In this document: piece by piece, positions 28,131 to 36,070 of the stretch
Layout of the letters: the number at the start of each line of letters is the position of its first letter
How positions within the stretch are numbered: the stretch's first letter is position 1
NCBI RefSeq assembly: GCF_900119075.1
Contig: NZ_FPIP01000002.1
Coordinates: 186,001 to 250,000 of the forward strand
Direction: 5' to 3'
DNA: 64,000 nt
From: Ruminococcus flavefaciens
GTDB lineage: Bacteria > Bacillota > Clostridia > Oscillospirales > Ruminococcaceae
Position numbers and translations under genes: made by a program
Notes under the pieces: model-generated
What the model was told of the DNA's origin: nothing
Databases searched by the model: none
The model's input: only the letters and a program-made list of their open reading frames with translations

Positions 28131-29252
28131 ATGAAGGTTGAAAGCTTAGTAAAGATCATAGGCGCTGACTTCTACACAGGTGTTCCTGACAGTCAGCTCA
28201 AGGCTCTTTGTAATTACCTTATGGATACATACGGTATTGATCAGAAGCATCATATAATCGCTGCAAACGAAGGCAATTGTACTGCTCTTGCAGCAGGTTA
28301 TCATCTTGCAACCGGCAAGGTACCTGTAGTATATATGCAGAATTCCGGTGAGGGAAATATCATCAATCCGGTAGCTTCACTGCTCAATGATAAGGTTTAC
28401 GCTATTCCTATGATATTCATTGTTGGATGGAGAGGAGAGCCAGGTGTTCACGATGAGCCTCAGCATATCTATCAGGGAGAGGTTACAGTAAAGCTTCTTG
28501 ATGATATGGATATAAAGTCATTTATCATAAGCAAAGACACTACTGAAGAAGAACTGGGAGCTGTTATGGCTGATTTCCGTAATCTTCTTGCAAATGGTAA
28601 GCAGGTAGCTTTCGTTGTCCGTAAGGGAGCTCTTACAAATGCTCCTGAGGTTGAGTATAAGAACGATAACAAGATGATACGCGAGGAGATAATCCAGCAC
28701 ATCGTAAAGGCTACAGGCGAGGATCCAATAGTATCTACAACAGGTAAGCCAAGCCGTGAGCTTTTTGAGACTCGTGTTGCAAACGGTCAGAGTCATAAGT
28801 ACGACTTCCTTACTGTTGGCTCTATGGGACATACCTCATCTATAGCACTAGGAGTTGCGATCAACAAGCCAAATCAGCGTATCTGGTGTGTTGACGGTGA
28901 CGGCGCAGTTCTTATGCATATGGGAAGTATGGCAGTTCTCGGAGCAAATGCACCTAAGAATGTAGTACATGTTGTTATTAATAATGGTGCTCATGAGACT
29001 GTTGGCGGTATGCCTACAGTTGCTGCTAAGATAGACCTTGTAGCTATTGCAAAGGCTTGCGGATATCCTAATGCTGTATGTGTGGATAATTTTGCAGACC
29101 TTGACAAGGAGCTTGAAGCTGCTAAATCAAGAAATGAACTTTCGTTTATTGAGGTCAAGTGCTCTATAGGAGCTCGTGATGATCTTGGCAGACCGACTAC
29201 AACTGCTCTTGAGAATAAGCAGAATTTTATGGATTATCTTAAGACAATATAA
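28131..29252 (+). CDS. aepY: Phosphonopyruvate decarboxylase
   Basis: Thiamine-diphosphate enzyme of 373 residues converting phosphonopyruvate to phosphonoacetaldehyde and CO2, the irreversible step of AEP synthesis. The N-terminal FYTGVPDSQLKALC and AANEGNCTALAAGYHLATGK (with the catalytic Glu) and the C-terminal TPP motif VDGDGAVLMHMGSM...NNGAHE are typical. It completes a contiguous PEP mutase, decarboxylase and transaminase set. A hairpin follows about 150 nt downstream. Confidence 0.94.
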   Translation: MKVESLVKIIGADFYTGVPDSQLKALCNYLMDTYGIDQKHHIIAANEGNCTALAAGYHLATGKVPVVYMQNSGEGNIINPVASLLNDKVYAIPMIFIVGWRGEPGVHDEPQHIYQGEVTVKLLDDMDIKSFIISKDTTEEELGAVMADFRNLLANGKQVAFVVRKGALTNAPEVEYKNDNKMIREEIIQHIVKATGEDPIVSTTGKPSRELFETRVANGQSHKYDFLTVGSMGHTSSIALGVAINKPNQRIWCVDGDGAVLMHMGSMAVLGANAPKNVVHVVINNGAHETVGGMPTVAAKIDLVAIAKACGYPNAVCVDNFADLDKELEAAKSRNELSFIEVKCSIGARDDLGRPTTTALENKQNFMDYLKTI

Positions 29253-29402
29253 TGTTTGTATTATAGAGATTTCAAGAATAAGGAAGTATTACCCTATGAT
29301 TATGGAATTTCTAAGAATTGACATATATATTAATATTGGTGCGATAGGAAAAAGAGAAACTCTGTATACTAAGTAATTCAAATGTGAACTTGATTTTTTA
29401 AT

Positions 29403-29427
29403 AAAGCTGTCCTTAGGGACAGCTTTT
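29403..29427 (+). terminator. Hairpin, partial terminator or attenuator
   Basis: AAAGCTGTCC and GGACAGCTTT form a 10-bp stem with loop TTAG and only four T, 17 nt before the next ATG. Bases 29253-29402 hold no gene. A TTGACA at 29318 has no good -10 partner. Confidence 0.55.
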
Positions 29428-29443
29428 AAGTAAGAGGAATGAT

Positions 29444-30658
29444 ATGAAACACAAAACAACAGAAATACTGAATATGCTCCATCAGGAGCATATATCAGCA
29501 TATATGAACACGCTATCCGGCGAAGATCAGCTTGCTATGGTCAAGCAGATAGAAAACCTTGATTTTTCAGTATTAAGTGCTGGTGAAACCAATGAAGTAC
29601 GCGGTAAATTTGCCCCATTGTTTGCGACAACTCTAAATGAGATAAGTAACGAAAGTGAAAAGTTTACAGAATTAGGAGTGAAAGCTATAAAGGAAGGTAA
29701 AGTTGGTGCTGTGCTGCTTGCAGGAGGCCAAGGAAGTCGACTTGGCTTTGATCATCCGAAGGGAATGTTCAATATCGGCGTTGAGCACGAATTGTTCATT
29801 TTTGAATGCCTTATCAATAATCTTCTTGAAGTTACGAAAAAGGCTGGTGCATGGGTTCCTCTGTTTATAATGACAAGTGTTGATAATAATAAAGAAACAA
29901 GGGAATTTTTTGAAAAACATAATTATTTCGGTTATAGTAATGAAAATGTGTGGTTTTTTGTTCAGGAACAGCTTCCAACAGTTGATACGAATGGAAAGCT
30001 TATGTTATCTGAAAGCGGAAATATATTGACTGCTCCTAATGGCAATGGTGGATGGTATGCTTCTATGGCGAAGACAGGTATGCTGAAAGTTGTTCAGGAA
30101 GCTAAGATAGAATGGCTTAACGTATTCGCAGTTGATAATGTTCTTCAGCGTATAGCAGATCCATGTTTTATTGGTGCAGTAATCAATTCTGGAAAAGTGT
30201 CTGGAGCGAAGGTCGTAGCTAAGGCTGCTCCTGAAGAAAAAGTCGGAGTTCTTTGCCTTGAAGAAGGAAGACCATCGATCGTTGAATATTATGAGATGAC
30301 CGATGAAATGCTTCATAGTCGTGAAGCAGATGGGACTTTATCTTACAATTATGGAGTAACATTGAATTATCTTTTCCGTGTAGATAAGCTGAATAATACG
30401 CTTTCAGTAAAGTTGCCTCTTCATCGTGCATTTAAGAAGATAAAGCATATGAATGAAAAAGGTGAGATCATAACACCTGATGAGCCAAATGCATATAAGT
30501 TTGAAACACTTGTGCTTGATATGGTTAAGCTTCAGGATGATTGCCTCGCATATGAGGTCGATAGAAATAAGGAGTTTGCGCCTGTAAAGAATAAGACAGG
30601 TGTGGATTCGGTTGATACGGCAAGAGAGTTACTTCGATTAAACGGAATTGAATTATAA
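29444..30658 (+). CDS. UDP-sugar pyrophosphorylase (UAP1/UDPGP family)
   Basis: The 404 residues are typical of the eukaryotic-type UDP-N-acetylhexosamine/UDP-glucose pyrophosphorylase family. The nucleotide motif LLAGGQGSRLGFDHPKGM is followed by the uridine/sugar-binding LTAPNGNGGWYASM. It should make a UDP-sugar from UTP and a sugar-1-phosphate. The usual bacterial GalU and GlmU types look different. Together with galE downstream it probably supplies UDP-Glc/Gal or UDP-GlcNAc/GalNAc for the polymer. It has its own GAGGAATG ribosome site after a hairpin. Confidence 0.85.
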   Translation: MKHKTTEILNMLHQEHISAYMNTLSGEDQLAMVKQIENLDFSVLSAGETNEVRGKFAPLFATTLNEISNESEKFTELGVKAIKEGKVGAVLLAGGQGSRLGFDHPKGMFNIGVEHELFIFECLINNLLEVTKKAGAWVPLFIMTSVDNNKETREFFEKHNYFGYSNENVWFFVQEQLPTVDTNGKLMLSESGNILTAPNGNGGWYASMAKTGMLKVVQEAKIEWLNVFAVDNVLQRIADPCFIGAVINSGKVSGAKVVAKAAPEEKVGVLCLEEGRPSIVEYYEMTDEMLHSREADGTLSYNYGVTLNYLFRVDKLNNTLSVKLPLHRAFKKIKHMNEKGEIITPDEPNAYKFETLVLDMVKLQDDCLAYEVDRNKEFAPVKNKTGVDSVDTARELLRLNGIEL

Positions 30659-30671
30659 GTGGAGGTAAAAA

Positions 30672-31694
30672 ATGGCAACAGTTTTTTTAGCAGGCGGAGC
30701 AGGTTACATAGGCTCCCACACAGCAGTTGAGCTTTTAAATGCAGGCTATGACGTTGTAGTTGCTGACAACTACTCAAACAGCTGCCCAGAAGCAATTAAG
30801 AGAGTTGAGAAGATAACAGGCAAATCCGTTAAGCTTTATGAGCTCGACATCAAGGATAACGCAAAGCTTGCAGAGGTCTTCAAGGAAAATAAGATCGACG
30901 CTGTTATCCACTTTGCAGGACTTAAAGCAGTAGGCGAGTCTGTTCAGAAGCCTATCATGTACTATCGCAACAACATTGATACTACACTTGCGCTTCTTGA
31001 GACAATGAAGGACTTTGACGTTAATAACATCATATTCAGTTCATCTGCAACTGTATACGGTGAAGCCAACCCTGTTCCATATTTTGAGACAATGCCTCGC
31101 GGAGCTTGTACCAACCCCTACGGTTGGACCAAATCTATGATGGAGCAGATATTCGAGGACGCTGCAAAGGCTGACGAGAAACTCTCTGTTATACTTCTCC
31201 GTTACTTCAATCCTATCGGAGCTCATGAATCCGGTATGATAGGCGAGGATCCACAGGGAATCCCTAATAATCTCATGCCTTATGTATCACAGGTTGCAGT
31301 TGGCAAGCGTGAGTGCCTTACCATCTTCGGCAACGACTACCCAACAGCTGACGGTACCTGCACTCGTGACTATATTCATGTTGTTGACCTTGCAAAGGGA
31401 CACGTTAAGGCTATCGACTATATCCTTAAGAACGACAAGTGCTGCGAGATATTCAACCTCGGTACAGGTACTCCATACAGCGTAACTGAGATCGTTGATA
31501 CCTTTGAAAAGGTAAACAATATCAAGGTAAACCATGTATATGGACCAAGACGTGCAGGCGATCTTGCCGAGTGCTATGCAAATGCAGACAAGGCACTGAA
31601 AGTCTTCGGCTGGAAGACTGAGAAGTCTCTGGAAGATATGTGCCGTGACTCATGGAACTGGCAGAAGAATAATCCTAACGGATACAATAAGTAA
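30672..31694 (+). CDS. galE: UDP-glucose 4-epimerase
   Basis: Interconverts UDP-glucose and UDP-galactose (sometimes the N-acetyl forms) with bound NAD. At 340 residues it has the usual length. Motifs are LAGGAGYIGSHT (Rossmann), FAGLKAVGESVQKP, SSSATVYG and the catalytic YGWTKSMMEQ. It is last in the operon, 13 nt after the pyrophosphorylase gene, and is followed by a strong terminator. Codon use is GC-richer than the middle of the operon, suggesting a resident gene. Confidence 0.96.
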   Translation: MATVFLAGGAGYIGSHTAVELLNAGYDVVVADNYSNSCPEAIKRVEKITGKSVKLYELDIKDNAKLAEVFKENKIDAVIHFAGLKAVGESVQKPIMYYRNNIDTTLALLETMKDFDVNNIIFSSSATVYGEANPVPYFETMPRGACTNPYGWTKSMMEQIFEDAAKADEKLSVILLRYFNPIGAHESGMIGEDPQGIPNNLMPYVSQVAVGKRECLTIFGNDYPTADGTCTRDYIHVVDLAKGHVKAIDYILKNDKCCEIFNLGTGTPYSVTEIVDTFEKVNNIKVNHVYGPRRAGDLAECYANADKALKVFGWKTEKSLEDMCRDSWNWQKNNPNGYNK

Positions 31695-31697
31695 TTC

Positions 31698-31723
31698 AAA
31701 GCTCGGGCTATGCCCCGAGCTTT
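31698..31723 (+). terminator. Operon terminator after galE
   Basis: AAAGCTCGGG and CCCGAGCTTT form a 10-bp stem with a 6-nt loop, followed by TACGTTTT. Confidence 0.8.
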
Positions 31724-31732
31724 ACGTTTTAC

Positions 31733-31761
31733 TTGCATTTTTATAGTCAATATGGTATACT
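31733..31761 (+). promoter_or_regulatory. Promoter-like element with no obvious gene
   Basis: TTGCAT, 17-nt spacer, TATACT. It points right into about 385 nt (31762-32146) with no convincing ORF. That stretch contains an imperfect inverted repeat at about 31951-31990 (TGTCATTATTTTACT with AGTAAAATGACA), a possible terminator, so a short untranslated transcript is conceivable. Confidence 0.35.
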
Positions 31762-32020
31762 ATTAATAAGTGTAAATAGAAACGGAAGCAGCTTAAACGT
31801 CAAATAAAGTGCGTCGCATTTTTGATAACTACCTTTGAATTCAATTCATTTCAATCAAACTTCAGTTAGACTTCCTTAGTCATTTTTATTATAGCTTTTA
31901 TTGGATAAATGGAATTTGACGATTACGAAGTATGCCTGAAAAACATGAAATGTCATTATTTTACTAAATCACAGATAGTAAAATGACAGCCATGAAAAAA
32001 CAGGAAAAAACGGACAAAAA

Positions 32021-32041
32021 GTACAGCTACCGTACAGCTAC
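32021..32041 (+). repeat. Tandem decamer, possible arm-type recombinase site outside the left border
   Basis: GTACAGCTAC occurs twice, separated by one base. A sister pair is outside the right border at 62352-62372. See findings. Confidence 0.4.
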
Positions 32042-32146
32042 GCGGTGAAAAAACTGTATTTTATTCTCCGTGAGTCAAAATGAGAATTGCCTGTTTTACG
32101 CGGTATACGGTACTATGTGGCATGGGGCGATATACCCCAATCGCTT

Positions 32147-32191
32147 CTCATAACCCGAAGGTCGTTGGTTCAAATCCAGCCGCCGCAACCA
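32147..32191 (+). repeat. Left attachment repeat (3' part of tRNA-fMet)
   Basis: Starts with the anticodon loop CTCATAA and the initiator-type CCCGA stem, continues through the T-arm (GTTGGTTCAAATCCAGC) and ends at the encoded CCA. It is identical to 62246-62290. The base at acceptor position 72 is A, as in initiator tRNAs (C1-A72 mismatch). The 5' anticodon strand expected (TCGGG) is absent, so this is not an intact tRNA. Confidence 0.85.
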
Positions 32192-32196
32192 AAAAC

Positions 32197-32226
32197 AAGG
32201 ACTATGTTGTTGAACATAGTCCTTTT
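32197..32226 (+). terminator. Terminator hairpin just inside the left repeat
   Basis: AAGGACTATGTT and AACATAGTCCTT pair perfectly over 12 bp around GTTG, followed by TTGATTT. Confidence 0.7.
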
Positions 32227-32329
32227 GATTTATGGCTTAGAATAGCCTTTTGCGAGAGCACTACCTTTGGAATCATGGACTATGTTGCTGACAAAAAAGA
32301 AAGCTTGCTTCAGCTTGAATATGTCTCCG

Positions 32330-32350
32330 TTTTCGTTATATTTTCGTTAT
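32330..32350 (+). repeat. Putative integrase arm-type site, left end
   Basis: TTTTCGTTAT occurs twice with one base between. The same 21 bp recur at 62109-62129, inside the right end in the same orientation. Confidence 0.5.
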
Positions 32351-32485
32351 GATGATGAAAAGCTATGAAAAACAGTGATAAACCATGTAACATTTATCGG
32401 TTGAAGTTAGCGGAGGTTAAACATAGTTCTGTTCTCTCATCCGGTTTTTCCAGTTTTTTGAAGAAAAGTTTTTAAGAGAAAAAAT

Positions 32486-32516
32486 ATGCTCCTTCCCCAC
32501 ACTGGAGAAGGAGCAT
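32486..32516 (-). terminator. Terminator of the integrase gene
   Basis: ATGCTCCTTC and GAAGGAGCAT pair over 10 bp. On the minus strand the hairpin follows the integrase stop codon and is followed by ATTTTTTC. Confidence 0.85.
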
Positions 32517-32519
32517 TGT

Positions 32520-33983
32520 TTATTTTGCATCTTTCTTGTTTTTGTCGTTTCGAACCGGATTAAGTTTTCCGTCGATAACATCAGAAGCGATTTCGTCAGC
32601 CGACTGTATCGCATGAACATAAATCTTACTCGTTGTAGTTATATCGGAATGTCCAAGGCGTCGTGAAACAGTTGGGATAGAAACTCCCTCAGCAATAAGA
32701 AGAGTAGCGTGGGTGTGTCTGAGCGAGTGTGGCGTAAAGTGAGGAAGCTTGTTTTTCTTGACAAAGTTACTTGTCCAGTCGGTTAAACTGTCTGGATTCA
32801 TAGGAGTTGTATCTTCTTTTATGAAGAGTCTGTCATTTATAACAGTCTGTGTACTTCCGTCTGCCAGCGTTATGGTGATAAAATGTTCCCATCGATCAAG
32901 CATTTCGTTTCGCAGCTTATTCCAGTATGCATGATACTCACGGAGAAGATCAAAAACTATCTCTGAGAGCTTTATAGTTCGATAAGATGTTTCATTTTTT
33001 GGCGACTTGGTAATTATGCCCATATGCTGAACATACTGGCTTGTCCTTCTTATATGGATAACACGGTTATCATAATCGATATCTTTCCATTCTAGCCCCA
33101 TAAGCTCACCGCGGCGAATACCGCTGAATATAAGCAGATACATAGCAGTTTTCCATTTAATAGGTTCTTCGTCAAGCAGTTCCAGAACGTGTCTTGCCTG
33201 TTCATCGTCCAGAAAGACAGCTTCCGAATGATCGAGTTTAGGCGCTTTCATGTAGTTATGATCTGCAACGTTATATGGTACAAGTCTGTCTCTTGTAGCC
33301 TGAGTAAGTATTGAACTTATAAGTCGATGATGATGAAGTATAGTTTTTGATGATAAGCCTGTAGTATCATCATGTATATCGAAGAGCTTTTCTGTTTTAC
33401 TTCCTAGTGCATCTGCTATTTTTTCAGCAGATTCAATTCTTATATGCTCTGCTCTGCAGGCAGCTGAGACAGTTGAAGCAGAAAGACCAGATTTTTGAGC
33501 AACAGATTTTATTGTAAGTCGTTTCTCTGAAATAACTGTTCTTAGCTTATTTGAACAGGCATATGCTCCAATCTTCTTAATTCCGTTTTCTCTCAGATTG
33601 TTATAAAACTGTTGTAAATGGTGTGATTGAAGCTTTATAAGTTTTATTTCACCGATTGCAGCAATGATGTTTATCAGCAGAGCCTTGTACCGCTCATATG
33701 TTTTTGGAGCAAGTATTGGCGGTTTGTTATTTTCAAGCCATGTTTCTGCATATTCTTTAAAACGGGTATTGTTGTCGAAACAGTTTCCGTTTTTGACTGA
33801 TTCTTCAAATTTAATGGCTTGACGTTCTGCTTCACGATCTGCCTGCTTTTGAGTCAAATTTGCAGGCGGTTTCCAGGTCATTGAACGTACAATCTGTTTT
33901 CCGTTACTATCATACCCATCGTAGACTCGAATATTATATGAGATCTTTCCGTCCTTGGATATGTGTTTTTTAGGTTTGGGCAT
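32520..33983 (-). CDS. Tyrosine integrase with embedded HTH domain
   Basis: Site-specific recombinase of 487 residues that should act at the flanking tRNA-derived repeats. An AP2-like arm-binding N-terminus (about 1-60) and SAM-like core-binding segment (about 70-135) are followed by an unusual insert. Residues about 144-200 read as a Cro/LacI-like helix-turn-helix (TIKSVAQKSGLSASTVSAAC, then ESAEKIADALG). The catalytic domain is complete: Arg290 in GIRRGELMGL, His419 and Arg422 in HSLRHTH, His445 in LGHSD, Tyr455 in KIYVHA. Most relatives are around 400 residues without the insert. Position next to the left repeat, with the 3' end facing it, is standard for such elements. Confidence 0.94.
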   Translation of the reverse strand: MPKPKKHISKDGKISYNIRVYDGYDSNGKQIVRSMTWKPPANLTQKQADREAERQAIKFEESVKNGNCFDNNTRFKEYAETWLENNKPPILAPKTYERYKALLINIIAAIGEIKLIKLQSHHLQQFYNNLRENGIKKIGAYACSNKLRTVISEKRLTIKSVAQKSGLSASTVSAACRAEHIRIESAEKIADALGSKTEKLFDIHDDTTGLSSKTILHHHRLISSILTQATRDRLVPYNVADHNYMKAPKLDHSEAVFLDDEQARHVLELLDEEPIKWKTAMYLLIFSGIRRGELMGLEWKDIDYDNRVIHIRRTSQYVQHMGIITKSPKNETSYRTIKLSEIVFDLLREYHAYWNKLRNEMLDRWEHFITITLADGSTQTVINDRLFIKEDTTPMNPDSLTDWTSNFVKKNKLPHFTPHSLRHTHATLLIAEGVSIPTVSRRLGHSDITTTSKIYVHAIQSADEIASDVIDGKLNPVRNDKNKKDAK

Positions 33984-34000
33984 AATATTCTCCTTTCTAT

Positions 34001-34034
34001 GAAACAGGGGGCATTCCTACGAATGCCCCCTGTT
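34001..34034 (-). terminator. Hairpin between excisionase and integrase genes
   Basis: A perfect 15-bp stem (AAACAGGGGGCATTC with its complement) on a 4-nt loop lies 6 nt after the excisionase stop on the minus strand. The T-run is only three bases, so it may attenuate rather than block read-through into the integrase gene. Confidence 0.65.
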
Positions 34035-34040
34035 TAATTA

Positions 34041-34265
34041 TTAAGCACTGATTTTTCTTATGCCTGATTCCGCCTTTTCAGCAGACTGTGTATGAGTATC
34101 GAGATATTTCATAAGTCCATCCCAGTTGATCAGATAAGATCGTCCGGTTTTTATTGACGGAATAGTTCCTTCTTTAACAAGCTGTCTGAGTAATCTCATG
34201 CTTATCCCGATTTTTTGCTCCTTACAAAGCTTGAAAGTTGCATTTATGCTGTTCATTTTTTTCAT
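34041..34265 (-). CDS. Excisionase-like HTH protein (Xis)
   Basis: A 74-residue basic protein with a winged-helix/MerR-like fold typical of element excisionases: ISMRLLRQLVKEGTIPSIKTG is the helix-turn-helix and RSYLINWDGLMKYL the wing and following helix. It directs the integrase towards excision by binding near the att sites. It is preceded by AAGGAGG and lies directly upstream of the integrase gene, the usual order. Confidence 0.85.
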   Translation of the reverse strand: MKKMNSINATFKLCKEQKIGISMRLLRQLVKEGTIPSIKTGRSYLINWDGLMKYLDTHTQSAEKAESGIRKISA

Positions 34266-34308
34266 GGTGATTCCTCCTTTCAGTGTAATAATATATAATC
34301 CTTCGTTA

Positions 34309-34334
34309 GAACGTTGTCATTTACGACAACGTTC
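34309..34334. terminator. Palindrome overlapping the relaxase stop codon
   Basis: GAACGTTGTC and GACAACGTTC form a perfect 10-bp stem around ATTTAC. The relaxase TGA lies in the hairpin. Probably a terminator or a protein-binding site. Confidence 0.5.
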
Positions 34335-35720
34335 ACAGGACTGTCCCTGGTTGCAGGGAGCACATGGGTGATTTGGATCGCACTCTACATCCGGCTGATA
34401 AATACAGTTGTTGCTATAGCCCGGATATATACCGGAAGTAAAGTCGATATCTATCGAAGGAAACATATTGATTCCTATATTACAGAATACTCCATTATCC
34501 TGTAATGATTTCATAATGGTCATTCCTGCTCCGTATGGATCTATGTCCTTGTTATATGGAGTTGCTGCACGAATAAGTTTTTTGACTTCATCGGCAGGAG
34601 TTCCAAATAGAAGCTTCATTTTTATGGGGGACGATAAGTTGAAATTGAGCTCGGGGAGTCCGTTTGAGTTTACCTGAGGATACAGCTGACAACCTTCCTG
34701 AGGTAAAGCAGCTTCGGGAACGTTTGAGTTAAATGTAGCAGATGCAGGAAGCATTTGATTGTCAGTCAGTGCTGAAGCAGAATTGCTGCCGTAGTTAGTG
34801 TTTACAGGCTTAGAAGCAAAAGACTGAGTTGCTGCCTGCTGTGAAACAGCGGCCATATTAGGGTTTTTACTGGATGCTGCAGTATTATCAGGGATTTTAC
34901 CTGTAAATGTCTGTCCGGCGTACTGGTAAGGTGTTGTCTGCTGAGAAACAGCAGGATTAGTGATTGTGTTTGGCGTAACGCCAAGAAGTGAATTAAAATT
35001 AGGCATAAAATAGCCCTCCTTTGAAAAATTTGTATATACATTAGAAGACGTCGATATTTCATCAGTATCCTCTAATAATATTTCGATATTTGACAAAGAA
35101 ATGCTGTCTTCTTCATCAAAGTATTTGTCTTCCGGATTAGCCAGAATATTCTTAAAGGTGTCGACATATGGCTCGTCATTGTTGATTTCCAGGCAGTCGA
35201 AGCCATTAGTGAGATCATACGGAGTATTATCCACTATTTCGTCAGCTCGCGAGTGAATCTGGTCATAACCATAATGCTCGAGAATTTTATTCACCTTCAA
35301 GCGGAAACCGGCACGTTGGTTATTGCCGATGTGAAATCTTAGGCCGTTTACGTAAGATACGGAATTAGCAAGTATGTGTATATGAGTATGCTTACTGTCT
35401 GTATGCACAACGTATATACATTGATGTCCGCTATATATTTCCTGAACTACTTCCTTTGCAACATTCATTAGCTCACAGGGATCAACCGCTTTCTTTCCAC
35501 AAGTGACAGAAAGCACACTATGCTCCCCCTGACGGCCTCCGCTTTTGTGGTATTGCTTTTTAACGGTCATCCAGTCGGCAAGATCGTGGTTGGCAAAGCA
35601 GCCATAATATCCAACAAGAGTTCCGCCATTTGTTTTTACGGGATCAGTAAGATAATTCCTTTTTTTATGGAGAAAATCTCTATCATTGTTTTTACCGTTA
35701 ACAAATTTTAGAATACTCAT
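34317..35720 (-). CDS. Relaxase (MobP/MobA-like mobilization nuclease)
   Basis: Nicks the transfer origin and stays bound to the DNA end during mobilization. The N-terminal 200 residues hold the relaxase fold with the metal-binding HxHxH triad HTHIH (His111, 113, 115) in VVHTDSKHTHIHILANSV. The nucleophile Tyr is not certain; Tyr38 or Tyr39 are candidates. Residues 230-400 are low-complexity Gln/Asn/Pro/Ser. The C-terminus ends in a Cys-rich cluster (CDPNHPCAPCNQGQSCERC) that may bind metal. It overlaps the MobC-like gene by 4 nt. Confidence 0.88.
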   Translation of the reverse strand: MSILKFVNGKNNDRDFLHKKRNYLTDPVKTNGGTLVGYYGCFANHDLADWMTVKKQYHKSGGRQGEHSVLSVTCGKKAVDPCELMNVAKEVVQEIYSGHQCIYVVHTDSKHTHIHILANSVSYVNGLRFHIGNNQRAGFRLKVNKILEHYGYDQIHSRADEIVDNTPYDLTNGFDCLEINNDEPYVDTFKNILANPEDKYFDEEDSISLSNIEILLEDTDEISTSSNVYTNFSKEGYFMPNFNSLLGVTPNTITNPAVSQQTTPYQYAGQTFTGKIPDNTAASSKNPNMAAVSQQAATQSFASKPVNTNYGSNSASALTDNQMLPASATFNSNVPEAALPQEGCQLYPQVNSNGLPELNFNLSSPIKMKLLFGTPADEVKKLIRAATPYNKDIDPYGAGMTIMKSLQDNGVFCNIGINMFPSIDIDFTSGIYPGYSNNCIYQPDVECDPNHPCAPCNQGQSCERCRK

Positions 35721-36070
35721 GTTGTTACCTCCTCATCATCACTTACATCGTTTTCACTAATGTCGGTTAGTTTCTCCGATAGTTTATTGAAAAAGGCTAT
35801 GAGCTCTTCGATTTTTGAGAGTATGGTTGTTGCGTATATACCTTCAATATTCCCCGATTCCTCGGCTTTTTCAAAGGTACATACAAGCTCGCACAACTTC
35901 TTAGCTATGGTCGCACCTTCCTGAAGAAGTATTATTTTATCATCGGAAAGAGCGGCTGTCCTGAGAAATTCGCTAGTGCCTAAACTAACAGAATTAGCTT
36001 TTTCTTCGATGATCGATTTCTCACTTTCGCTGACACGAACATTGATAGTTTTAGCTTTGCTTTCGCTCAT
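35717..36070 (-). CDS. MobC-like relaxosome accessory protein
   Basis: A 117-residue protein whose N-terminus (KTINVRVSESEKSIIEEKAN) is a ribbon-helix-helix DNA-binding domain of the sort found in mobilization accessory proteins, followed by a helical, acidic tail. MobC-type proteins bind near oriT and help the relaxase. It overlaps genes on both sides by 4 nt, so primase, MobC and relaxase form one translational unit. Confidence 0.78.
   Translation of the reverse strand: MSESKAKTINVRVSESEKSIIEEKANSVSLGTSEFLRTAALSDDKIILLQEGATIAKKLCELVCTFEKAEESGNIEGIYATTILSKIEELIAFFNKLSEKLTDISENDVSDDEEVTT

Noticed and set aside
29280-29376. Short frame after phosphonopyruvate decarboxylase
   Set aside because: No ribosome site and no recognisable features; treated as intergenic.
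32116-32191. A 76-nt tRNA-like stretch ending in the left repeat
   Set aside because: The acceptor strand TGTGGCA pairs fairly well and the length is right. However the 5' anticodon-stem strand does not pair with CCCGA and the D-loop lacks the usual GG. Treated as chance or decay, not a functional tRNA.
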